NCBI GenBank assembly: GCA_040383885.1
Contig: JBEICQ010000028.1
Location: forward strand, 1 to 22,480
DNA: 22,480 bases
Direction of reading: 5' to 3'
From: JBEICQ01 sp040383885
GTDB taxonomy: Bacteria > Bacteroidota > Bacteroidia > UBA4408
This document shows positions 14,420 through 21,200 of this stretch, one piece after another. Under the pieces are notes generated by a model. That model was not told where the DNA came from, did no database searches, and worked only from the letters and a program-made list of their open reading frames with translations. Made by a program: the position numbers and the translations under genes. The stretch's first letter is position 1, and every line of letters starts with the position of its first letter.

Positions 14420-15520
14420 TCAGGAGAATTTTGCCTCAAAAGCCTGCATCACTTCCACAAGTGCCTGCACGCTTTCCAATGGAAGCGCGTTATAGAGCGA
14501 GGCACGGTAACCCCCCACATCACGGTGGCCATTGATACCCGATATACCGGCCTCTTTTGCCATCTGCGCAAAGGCTTCTTCATGGGGCTTGCCTGCCTCA
14601 CTCATCACAAAATTTGCATTCATCCAGGAGCGATCCTCCCTGACAACCGTACCGGTAAACATCCGGTTGCGGTCAATTTCGGCATACATCACTTCCTGCT
14701 TCCTGCGGTTCCGTTCTTCCATCCCCTGTAATCCTCCGTTTTCCTTGATCCATTTCATCGTAAGCATACTTACAAACACAGGAAACACCGGAGGCGTGTT
14801 ATACATTGATTCACCTTTGATGTGTACCTGATAGTCGAGCATGGATAAAATTTTCCTGCCTGTTTTGCCCAGCATAGATTGCCTTACTGCCACCATGGTA
14901 GCACCTGCAGGGCCCATGTTTTTTTGTGCTCCCGCATAAATCAAATCAAACTTATTTGCCTCGCTGCGTCGGCTGAAAATATCACTGCTCATGTCGCATA
15001 CCATAGGTACAGGACTATCGGGTATGGCATGCAGCTGCGTGCCGTAAATGGTATTGTTACTGGTAACATGCAGGTAATCGAGATCACCCGGAATGGCGTA
15101 ATTTTTAGGGATGTAAGAAAAATTTTTGTCCTCACTCGAGGCAATCACCTGCGTGTTGCCAATCATTTTGGCTTCCTTGATGGCCTTCGACGCCCAAACA
15201 CCTGTGTTGAGATAGCCGGCTTTGCCGTTTTCTCTTAAGAGATTGAGAGGAACCATGGCAAACTGCAAACTGGCACCCCCACCCAAAAACAAGACCTGGT
15301 AATCGTCGTCGAGCAAGAGCAACTCTTTCACCAGTGCGCGGGCTTCGTCCATCACACGGATAAAGTTTTTGCTGCGGTGACTAATCTCCAGAAGCGAGAG
15401 ATGAAGACCGTCGAAATCGAGCACGGCATCGGCCGCTGCAGTTATTACTTCTCTTGGCAGAATACCCGGACCGGCGCTGAAGTTGTGTACGGCGGGAATT
15501 GTTTGGGTTTGCATGTTCAT
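14420..15520 (-). CDS. serC: Phosphoserine aminotransferase SerC
   Basis: 366 residues from ATG 15520; ATG 15514 is equally possible and only two residues shorter. A GTG at 15541 lies upstream of the promoter box and is not favoured. SerC converts 3-phosphohydroxypyruvate and glutamate to phosphoserine in serine synthesis. Seen: VHNFSAGPGILPREVI (11-26), LEISHRS (44-50), FLGGGASLQFAMVPLNLL (78-95), the PLP lysine K200 in YAGAQKNMGPAG, and the C-terminal GHRDVGGYRASLYNALPLES. Length is normal. It lies downstream of the NlpC/P60 lipoprotein on the same strand after a 43-bp gap and has a candidate promoter of its own. No serA or serB is nearby. Confidence 0.93.
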   Translation of the reverse strand: MNMQTQTIPAVHNFSAGPGILPREVITAAADAVLDFDGLHLSLLEISHRSKNFIRVMDEARALVKELLLLDDDYQVLFLGGGASLQFAMVPLNLLRENGKAGYLNTGVWASKAIKEAKMIGNTQVIASSEDKNFSYIPKNYAIPGDLDYLHVTSNNTIYGTQLHAIPDSPVPMVCDMSSDIFSRRSEANKFDLIYAGAQKNMGPAGATMVAVRQSMLGKTGRKILSMLDYQVHIKGESMYNTPPVFPVFVSMLTMKWIKENGGLQGMEERNRRKQEVMYAEIDRNRMFTGTVVREDRSWMNANFVMSEAGKPHEEAFAQMAKEAGISGINGHRDVGGYRASLYNALPLESVQALVEVMQAFEAKFS

Positions 15521-15530
15521 CAAATATGAA

Positions 15531-15538
15531 CAAAAGTA
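15531..15538 (-). promoter_or_regulatory. TAnnTTTG promoter box for serC
   Basis: TACTTTTG on the minus strand, exact match, 10 bases before ATG 15520. A TTTG lies 17 bp upstream (15559-15556), slightly short of the usual 19-21 spacing. Confidence 0.45.
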
Positions 15539-15563
15539 CACCTTTCCCCCGCAAACAAAAAAA

Positions 15564-16052
15564 CTATTCGAGACAGGGAAGTCTTAAAAAACCAATAAAA
15601 GTATTCTTGTAATACTTCTCTGATAGCTGGTTTTCCATCACCCCTTTGCTGCTGCTGGCATGCACAAAACGAAAATCGTCATCGCCACTTCTGGCCGTAA
15701 CAATCCCCACATGATTGGCTTTTTTTCCGCCTTTGGCGGAGGTATTAAAAAACACGAGGTCACCGGGTTTCACAGCCTGCTTTGCCAGGGGTTTACCAAA
15801 AGCATACAACAACTCGCAGGTACGCGGCACTTCACAAGCGGCAGATTTGCAGGCACGCCAAACAAGGCCCGAACAGTCGAAGCACCTGGTATCTTCTCCG
15901 CCATTACAATAAGGCTTGCCCAGATAAGAAAGAGCCTCAGTCACCACCTTGCTGCGCTTGTTGTTTGTTGAGGGTTCCTGAACTGTTTTTCTGAATAAAC
16001 CGCAGGCAGAAAGAACTGCCGTGAGTATCATCAAGAGAAATAAGCGACGCAA
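15564..16052 (-). CDS. NlpC/P60 family lipoprotein (putative peptidoglycan endopeptidase)
   Basis: 162 residues if started at TTG 16052, which gives MRRLFLLMILTAVLSAC, a proper lipoprotein signal with lipobox LSAC and lipidated C17. The frame is open to 16121, but that start would lie upstream of a strong promoter; ATG 16031 would leave too short a signal peptide. The catalytic domain shows CFDCSGLVW with nucleophile C60, ANHVGIV with H114 and FVHASS with H131, the Cys-His-His triad of NlpC/P60 enzymes that cut peptidoglycan peptide stems. KPGDLVFFNT (95-104) is also typical. Unusual: besides the nucleophile and lipid cysteine the mature protein has six more cysteines (49, 57, 68, 73, 79, 160). 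Followed by serC on the same strand. Confidence 0.83.
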   Translation of the reverse strand: MRRLFLLMILTAVLSACGLFRKTVQEPSTNNKRSKVVTEALSYLGKPYCNGGEDTRCFDCSGLVWRACKSAACEVPRTCELLYAFGKPLAKQAVKPGDLVFFNTSAKGGKKANHVGIVTARSGDDDFRFVHASSSKGVMENQLSEKYYKNTFIGFLRLPCLE

Positions 16053-16064
16053 TTGAACCACACC

Positions 16065-16095
16065 CAAAAATAATTGAACCCTGTGCACATACAAA
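16065..16095 (-). promoter_or_regulatory. Complete Bacteroidota promoter: TTTG-N19-TAnnTTTG
   Basis: On the minus strand TTTG (16095-16092) is followed by exactly 19 bases and then TATTTTTG (16072-16065). Both elements and the spacing fit the Bacteroidota primary sigma factor consensus. Transcription should begin about 16060, which decides against the far upstream start for the NlpC/P60 gene. Confidence 0.65.
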
Positions 16096-16165
16096 CTTGG
16101 GTTGCACAGAGTTTGGCACAAAGTATTGTGAATATCAAAAGAGCGTTCTATCTAATTGGGCGTGC

Positions 16166-16202
16166 CCCTGAGCAGGCATCCCGGCGGGATGCCTGCTCAG
16201 GG
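16166..16202. repeat. Perfect inverted repeat, 18-bp arms (hairpin 1)
   Basis: CCCTGAGCAGGCATCCCG at 16166-16183 is exactly reverse-complemented at 16185-16202 around a single G. No T run follows on either strand, so it is not a normal terminator. Confidence 0.95.
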
Positions 16203-16219
16203 TCGGCCTTTCCGCTCAA

Positions 16220-16242
16220 ATCGTTTTGCCTTGCAAAACGAT
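16220..16242. repeat. Perfect inverted repeat, 10-bp arms (hairpin 2)
   Basis: ATCGTTTTGC at 16220-16229 and GCAAAACGAT at 16233-16242 around the loop CTT. Confidence 0.95.
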
Positions 16243-16263
16243 AACCGCTGCAATGCCTCACGC

Positions 16264-16287
16264 GTGCGGGGCGCGCGCGCCCCGCAC
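16264..16287. repeat. Perfect 24-bp GC palindrome (hairpin 3)
   Basis: GTGCGGGGCGCG at 16264-16275 is followed at once by its reverse complement at 16276-16287. Base composition here is far richer in G and C than the surrounding DNA. Confidence 0.95.
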
Positions 16288-16527
16288 AACATCTCTCAGC
16301 CTTACCCTCCCTTCAACAAGAATCCCAAAAAAAGCTTGCCTCTTTTTACAACAACAAGCACGAACATCTTTCTCCTTTGCATACATGAAGTATTTGCAAA
16401 AAAATTCAAGCAAGGCATCTGCCGGCAAACAAGTTTACATCCTCCGGGAAATTGCCGGTTTTAAAAAACTTATTTTCCTTTTTTTCTAATTCAAAAAAAA
16501 AACTGACATTTGACTAAATTTAAATCC
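16288..16527. other. Rest of the intergenic region before the repeat-protein gene
   Basis: AT-rich DNA without a convincing gene. A 34-codon frame beginning at 16385 (MKYLQKNSSK...) ends in poly-F/L and is probably chance. TAAATTTA at 16515-16522 is a one-mismatch TAnnTTTG box only 5 bases before ATG 16528; no -33 element is seen. A run of A at 16493-16502 precedes it. Confidence 0.4.
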
Positions 16528-17982
16528 ATGTACCTAAACCCTTTAAAAAATGCCCTCTGGGCAACCGTGCTTTTTATTTTGCCTTTGCATTCACCTGCTC
16601 AGGGATTATCGCATGACTGGACAGCCACCTTTAACGGCATCTTCACTCCTTCCGCCGGAGGCTTCGGAATATCAAGTCCCCGCATGGCCAATCATGTGTG
16701 TACTGATGCACAGAACAATGTGCTTGTTACCGGATGTTTCTCAGAAGGCACCACAGATTTTGATCCCGGTGCAGCAACCTATCCGCTCACTCCGGTAGGA
16801 CAGGAAGATGGCGATTTATACATCGCCAAACTCAGTTCCACCGGCAACCTGAGATGGGTTAAGCACCTGGGTACACCCAATCAGTTGGTGCAAGGCATGT
16901 CCATCACCTCCGATGCCTCCTCCAATGTTTTTGTCTGTGGTGTTTTTTTTGGCACTGTTGATTTTAATCCCGGTGCCCCGGTCTTAACCTTTACGCATAC
17001 CCAGGGGAACGGGTTTGTAATGAAGTTAGACAGCACAGGAAACTTTCTTTGGGCCAAACAAATGGGCGGTGCATGCACAAGTTTGTCTGCCGATCCTTCC
17101 GGTAACATCCATGTGGTAGGAGAATTCTATGGTACCAAGGATTTTGATCCCGGACCGGCTGTTAACAACCTCACTTGTTCTGATACCTATATGTTGGCTA
17201 CTGATGGATTTATCTGTAAGCTCAATGCCTCAGGTCAGTTTATCTCAGTGGGCGCCTTCAAAGGAATAAATAGCCAAACACCATGGTGTATCACCCATGA
17301 TGCTGCAGGCAACATCTACATTGCCGGCAACTTCAAATCTGCCATCAAATGCAGTCCCTATTCAGGAGAGGATTGGCTTTACCAGGATTGCAATGAAAAT
17401 ACACTGTTCGTCATCAAACTAAATGCTTCAGGGCAATTGATGTGGGCAAAAAAACAGGAACAGTTTCTTGCTGTTGCAAGCCCCGGAAAATTAATTGCCC
17501 TCGATGCAGCCGGTAACATCTATGTTGCAGGTAAAGAAGTAAAGTCTTACTCCCCTTCCGGTCAGTTGCGCTTTTCATTGCCTGTTCAAACTGTTGCAGT
17601 TACTTGCAGTGCAAGCGGCCAGTTGTTCATCACCGGAAAATTTTCGGGCATCAGAGATTTTAACTTCAGTAACGCTGCTGCTGACACCGCCAATATGAAT
17701 GCAGCAAACGGGGCAGTATTCATAGGCCGATACAATTCACAGGGAGATTTTATCCATGCTGTTCAATACGGCAAACCTGATTTAGCAAGCTGGCCGGAAG
17801 ACCAACAAAAAATAGAGGTGATGGATATCCATGCAGATCCTTTGGGGAATCTGTTTTCTGCAGGATACTACACAGGAAACCCGGATGCTGATCCCGGAAA
17901 CAATGATTATCTGCTGAGTACTCCGGGAGCTCCCACCATTGAAAACACCCAGATCTATATCCAAAAATTAAATATCCAATAA
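16528..17982 (+). CDS. Secreted beta-propeller-like repeat protein (SBBP-type)
   Basis: 484 residues from ATG 16528 (a TTG at 16510 is in frame but adds an unlikely leader). Signal peptide at 1-25 (LWATVLFILPLHSPAQG). The rest is about seven imperfect repeats of 45-60 residues with the pattern D..GNIYVAG.F.GT.DFDPG......GFI.KL..SG...W, seen at roughly 55-110, 125-177, 187-240, 257-308, 327-350, 362-410 and 436-483. DFDPG, DFNPG and DADPG mark successive copies. Such repeats are usually annotated as SBBP or beta-propeller repeats in secreted Bacteroidota proteins. The protein ends right after the last repeat (YIQKLNIQ) with no T9SS sorting tail, unlike its two downstream neighbours. Function unknown. 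One base separates it from the next gene, so they form an operon. Confidence 0.75.
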   Translation: MYLNPLKNALWATVLFILPLHSPAQGLSHDWTATFNGIFTPSAGGFGISSPRMANHVCTDAQNNVLVTGCFSEGTTDFDPGAATYPLTPVGQEDGDLYIAKLSSTGNLRWVKHLGTPNQLVQGMSITSDASSNVFVCGVFFGTVDFNPGAPVLTFTHTQGNGFVMKLDSTGNFLWAKQMGGACTSLSADPSGNIHVVGEFYGTKDFDPGPAVNNLTCSDTYMLATDGFICKLNASGQFISVGAFKGINSQTPWCITHDAAGNIYIAGNFKSAIKCSPYSGEDWLYQDCNENTLFVIKLNASGQLMWAKKQEQFLAVASPGKLIALDAAGNIYVAGKEVKSYSPSGQLRFSLPVQTVAVTCSASGQLFITGKFSGIRDFNFSNAAADTANMNAANGAVFIGRYNSQGDFIHAVQYGKPDLASWPEDQQKIEVMDIHADPLGNLFSAGYYTGNPDADPGNNDYLLSTPGAPTIENTQIYIQKLNIQ

Positions 17983-17983
17983 A

Positions 17984-19657
17984 ATGAACCTCCGCCTCCC
18001 TTTCCTTCGTTTGCCTTTTTTGTCAATCATTCTGTCATTCGGCCTTTTCCTCTGCACCCTGCAGGGAAATGCAAAAACACTCCGGGTGCTGTTTCTCGGA
18101 AACAGCTACACCAGTGTAAATAACCTGCCACTCATGGTGTATCAGGCAACCCAATCTGCAGGTGATACACTCATCTATGACTGGCATGCACCGGGCGGAC
18201 AAACCTTGCGCGAACATGAATTGTATGATTCCATCCCTCAGTCAAAAATTGCGGCGCAACAGTGGGATTATGTGGTATTACAGGAACAAAGTCAACTTCC
18301 CTCCCTGCCATGCAACATCAGGTCGGAGGAAGTGTACCATGCTGCCATGTCGCTCAGCGGTACCATCAGCGGATTTGGAACGGGATGTAAAAAAGTCATG
18401 TTTTACATGACCTGGGGAAGAAAAAACGGAGATGCCTCTTTCTGTTCCTCCTGGCCGCCCAGCTGTACCTATCAGTCCATGGACAGTGTGATTCACACAG
18501 CCTATATGGAAATGTCGGAAAACAAGGGAGAGGTATCTCCGGTAGGTGCAGTATGGAAATATATTCGCACCCATCATCCCGAAATTGAATTGTATTCCTC
18601 CGACGAAAGTCATCCTTCCATTGCCGGTACTTTTGCGGGAGCTTGCACTTTTTACGCAGCACTCTTCAGAAAAAGTCCACTATCCATTTCATATAATCCG
18701 GGACTTGATACTTCCACCCTGCGCAAAATTAGAAATGCTGCGTATCGGGTAGTGAGCCTCTCTCCCTCCACCTGGCGCATAGGTGATTTTGATCCAAGGG
18801 CTGAATTTTATGCTACTCAGCCTGATCCCGCTCTGCCCAGACAAATTGATTTCGGTAATATATCCCGTCGCTATGGAAGCTGCAAATGGCTTTTTGGAGA
18901 TGGTACAACATCCACGGAAACCAGTCCCATCCATACCTTTCCGGCCGATTCTCAATACACGATTCAACTCATTGTTTATGATTGCCATCAAAGCTTGTCC
19001 GACACCTTTCGTTTGACACTTAATTTTGGCGGACCTCAACTAAGTGTGCAGGATTGGATCCAAGACCTTAACATAAGAAACACGCTTTACAGTGGCGACA
19101 CCCTTCATTTTTTGATTCCTGTTGCAGAGGATTCCATCAGCAGAAATCTGCTCCTAAACAATTTGGGCCTTCAAGAACTCCTGTGTGCTGCGCCCCTCAT
19201 CACCGGAACAGATTCAGGGTATTTTTTTATAAGTGTCAATGACAGCATCACAGTAAGCAGTTTTAGTACCAGCTCATTCCAGCTAAAATACAAACCCCAA
19301 TCATCAGGTATTCATGAAGCACACTTGCTACTGTTGAGCAATGATGCCGATGTAGATACTTTTCATCTTGTACTCAGGGGTTCAAGAGAAGAACTTAGTA
19401 CTGCTTACACATCCATCACATCCTTTGATGATATCCATCTGTTTCCCAATCCATGCGACGGAAACTTTACAGTGCAATCTCAGTCCGGCATCAAATGCAT
19501 CCGACTATTTTCGATGGAAGGAAAACTTGTGTACGAAACCCTTTTATCGCCTTCAGAACAGAACCACGCAATAAGAACCTCACTGCCTGCCGGCATGTAC
19601 ATGTTGATGAGCGAAACAAAATCCGGATGGATGAGAAAAAAATTGTTGGTGCGATAA
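17984..19657 (+). CDS. Secreted SGNH-type hydrolase with PKD domain and T9SS sorting tail
   Basis: 557 residues. Signal peptide 1-30. The SGNH hydrolase domain (about 32-235) shows VLFLGNSYT with nucleophile S41, APGGQTL (69-75), YVVLQEQSQ (96-104) and SSDESHPS with D207 and H210 as the remaining triad; it resembles the DUF4886 branch. A PKD-like domain follows (about 285-350, with KWLFGDGTTS), then a beta-sandwich of the type that tracks mean position of secreted proteins (about 375-466, ending LSNDADVDTFHLVLRG). The last 75 residues are a type A T9SS sorting domain: HLFPNPCDGNFTV, IRLFSMEGKLVYE, LPAGMYML and the basic end WMRKKLLVR. An esterase acting on polysaccharide or lipid at the cell surface or outside is likely; substrate unknown. 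Second gene of a three-gene run of secreted proteins. Confidence 0.82.
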   Translation: MNLRLPFLRLPFLSIILSFGLFLCTLQGNAKTLRVLFLGNSYTSVNNLPLMVYQATQSAGDTLIYDWHAPGGQTLREHELYDSIPQSKIAAQQWDYVVLQEQSQLPSLPCNIRSEEVYHAAMSLSGTISGFGTGCKKVMFYMTWGRKNGDASFCSSWPPSCTYQSMDSVIHTAYMEMSENKGEVSPVGAVWKYIRTHHPEIELYSSDESHPSIAGTFAGACTFYAALFRKSPLSISYNPGLDTSTLRKIRNAAYRVVSLSPSTWRIGDFDPRAEFYATQPDPALPRQIDFGNISRRYGSCKWLFGDGTTSTETSPIHTFPADSQYTIQLIVYDCHQSLSDTFRLTLNFGGPQLSVQDWIQDLNIRNTLYSGDTLHFLIPVAEDSISRNLLLNNLGLQELLCAAPLITGTDSGYFFISVNDSITVSSFSTSSFQLKYKPQSSGIHEAHLLLLSNDADVDTFHLVLRGSREELSTAYTSITSFDDIHLFPNPCDGNFTVQSQSGIKCIRLFSMEGKLVYETLLSPSEQNHAIRTSLPAGMYMLMSETKSGWMRKKLLVR

Positions 19658-19700
19658 TTAAAAGTATATATTACCTTCATCAAACCAAAAACAAGCCCAC

Positions 19701-20543
19701 ATGAAAACAACGCTTCTCCTTTTCCTCACCTTATTTTTTGTAAGTGCGAGATGTCTTTTTGCCCAAAGCACCAATCCTGCTCCTTATTGTGATGCATCGT
19801 TCGATGATGCGCAGGGTTTTCAGGTAGATGACCACATCAATACTGTTAGTTTTGGAACCCTGAACAACACCACAAACAGCCAGTATGCGGCTCCGCATTA
19901 TGTGTTCTACAACAACCTCACTACAGCCAACTTCATCAGAGGAAATACCTACACGCTCAGTGTAAATTTTACAACAGCAGGTGGATGTGGTTACGGTATT
20001 TGGATTGACTTCAATCAAAACAATCAATTCGAAGCCTCCGAAAAGATTTCAGGAACCACCGGCAATACCTTTATGGCGGTAGGTTCCAATCCCACCATCA
20101 CAGAATCGGTGCAAATTCCAGCCACAGCTACTTTGGGAAATACCCGCATGAGAATCAGAATCGTAGAAGATGACATGTACAACATCAATACAACAAGCCA
20201 ATTGCCCTGCAATGCAAGTACATCACCTACCGATATAATGGATTGGGGAGAAACAGAAGATTATACCATCAACATCTCTTCCAATGTTGGCATCCGTGAT
20301 ATAAACAACAAAGAACAATTGATTTTGTATCCCGATGTAAGTGGAGCATTATTTACTCTTGAAACGACAGACTTGGTAAGCGATGTGCGCATATATTCGA
20401 TTAGTGGAAGTTTGGTATATGCTTCAAACAAAACGCTAGCTGCAGGCATTCATCAACTACCTCTTACTGTGCCCACAGGTATATACCTTATCATGGCTGA
20501 ATCCTCCTCCGGCAGGTTTACGCAGAAATTTACAGTAAGATAA
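19701..20543 (+). CDS. Secreted GEVED-domain protein with T9SS sorting tail
   Basis: 280 residues. Signal peptide 1-21 (ending CLFAQ). Residues about 60-192 form a GEVED domain: YGIWIDFNQNNQFEASEKI (98-116), TRMRIRIVEDD (148-158) and the defining GETEDYTINI (183-192). The GEVED domain is common in secreted Bacteroidota proteins and in proteases and adhesins, but its own role is unclear. The C-terminal 75 residues are a T9SS type A sorting domain (VRIYSISGSLVYA, PTGIYLIM, FTQKFTVR). The usual YPNP motif is changed to YPDVSG (210-215), so the signal is slightly degenerate. There is no recognisable enzyme part, so a binding or structural role is the best guess. It follows the SGNH hydrolase gene by 43 bp. 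Confidence 0.85.
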   Translation: MKTTLLLFLTLFFVSARCLFAQSTNPAPYCDASFDDAQGFQVDDHINTVSFGTLNNTTNSQYAAPHYVFYNNLTTANFIRGNTYTLSVNFTTAGGCGYGIWIDFNQNNQFEASEKISGTTGNTFMAVGSNPTITESVQIPATATLGNTRMRIRIVEDDMYNINTTSQLPCNASTSPTDIMDWGETEDYTINISSNVGIRDINNKEQLILYPDVSGALFTLETTDLVSDVRIYSISGSLVYASNKTLAAGIHQLPLTVPTGIYLIMAESSSGRFTQKFTVR

Positions 20544-20886
20544 GACTGTGCCTTTTAGCCACCTGTGGGAGAAGTCTCACGCTGGTCTCGCGGAATTTCG
20601 CTGAAGATGAGTTTTTAAAATTTGTGTGTGTATCTGAAGGAAAGAAATCGAATATCCTACAGAACAACTATAAAGTCAAATCACTCGCTGCATTTTCAAT
20701 CCCGGTTTGAAAAGACATTCATCATGCAAATCTTCAAGGAACCAAAGAAAGTAACTTCCAACTCCCGAAGTGCAATGGCCTGAACCAACCGGCTAAGGTT
20801 GCATGCTTGTTCATCTGCTGCTGGCTTGCTATTGAATTTCTTTTTCCACCTGCCTCTTTGTGAAAATTTTTTTGGCAACTTCGACC
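20544..20886. other. Gene-free region with degenerate short repeats
   Basis: No convincing gene on either strand; the frames present have no recognisable domain. A cluster of imperfect 10-11 bp units lies at 20575-20605 (TCTCaCGCTGG, TCTCGCGGAA, TTTCGCTGAA). CAACC and GGTTG around position 20785-20800 could form a 5-bp stem. TTTTTTTG at 20867-20874 is a one-mismatch TAnnTTTG box 12 bases ahead of the dehydratase ATG. No intrinsic terminator is obvious after 20543. Confidence 0.5.
20575..20605. repeat. Degenerate 10-11 bp repeat cluster
   Basis: Three adjacent units share a TCTCGCTGAA-like core. Units two and three match at 8 of 10 positions. The spacing is near one helical turn. I recall similar CGCTGAATTT-type tracts in other Bacteroidota genomes, without a known role. 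Confidence 0.4.
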
Positions 20887-21156
20887 ATGGATTGGAAAAA
20901 AATAACAGATGGAAATCATTCGCATCTGGAAAAAACTTTTGTATTTGCCGATTTTTCAGAAGCCTTTGCTTTTATGACCCGCGTGGCCATGCTGGCTGAA
21001 AAAACCGGTCATCACCCGGATTGGAGCCAGTCATGGAACCGCATCATCATCAAACTGAGTACCCATGACGCCGGACATGTGATTACCGAAAAAGACCTCA
21101 AACTCGCTAAAGCCATTGATCAGTTAGCAGGGAACGGACTTACTGACATCAATTGA
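20887..21156 (+). CDS. Pterin-4a-carbinolamine dehydratase
   Basis: 89 residues from ATG 20887; a GTG 27 bases upstream in frame is not needed. The enzyme dehydrates 4a-hydroxytetrahydrobiopterin, regenerating the pterin cofactor of aromatic amino acid hydroxylases. The active-site signature is complete: EKTGHHPDW with H42 and H43, and a third histidine H60 (LSTHDAGH) 18 residues after H42, the same spacing as the three catalytic histidines of human PCD/DCoH as I recall them. D70 in the ITEKD segment completes the pattern. Length is normal for the family. No phenylalanine hydroxylase gene is in the window, so the partner is not shown; in many bacteria this gene stands alone. Confidence 0.92.
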   Translation: MDWKKITDGNHSHLEKTFVFADFSEAFAFMTRVAMLAEKTGHHPDWSQSWNRIIIKLSTHDAGHVITEKDLKLAKAIDQLAGNGLTDIN

Positions 21157-21164
21157 TACCTTTG
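21157..21164 (+). promoter_or_regulatory. TAnnTTTG promoter box for the amidohydrolase
   Basis: TACCTTTG is an exact match and begins at the base after the dehydratase stop codon. It lies 36 bases before ATG 21201, or 69 before ATG 21234. No -33 TTTG. Confidence 0.45.
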
Positions 21165-21200
21165 TACTGATTCATGACCATTGATTGAAAAACCATACCC

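Larger units (their letters stand above)
16156..16287. repeat. Three-hairpin structured intergenic element
   Basis: Three perfect inverted repeats follow each other: 16166-16202 (18-bp arms, 1-base centre), 16220-16242 (10-bp arms, 3-base loop) and 16264-16287 (24-bp palindrome of almost pure G and C). The short blocks between them are not self-complementary. GCGTG (16160-16164) can pair with CACGC (16259-16263), enclosing the first two hairpins in a three-way junction. Two short blocks inside echo each other: CCGCTCAAATCG and CCGCTGCAATGC. It stands between two divergent genes, so it is not a terminator for either. I recall similar blocks in intergenic DNA of other Bacteroidota but cannot name a family. 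Confidence 0.8.

Noticed and set aside
16166..16202. Hairpin 1 as an intrinsic terminator
   Set aside because: No T run on either strand, and both neighbouring genes are transcribed away from it.
16156..16489. Open frames of about 87-102 codons over the hairpin element and downstream DNA
   Set aside because: They arise from the GC-rich palindromes, have low-complexity translations and no recognisable domain or start signal.
20696..20925. Minus-strand frames of about 60 codons in the gap before the dehydratase
   Set aside because: Two overlapping frames with no recognisable domain; one runs into the dehydratase gene. Not enough for a gene or pseudogene call.
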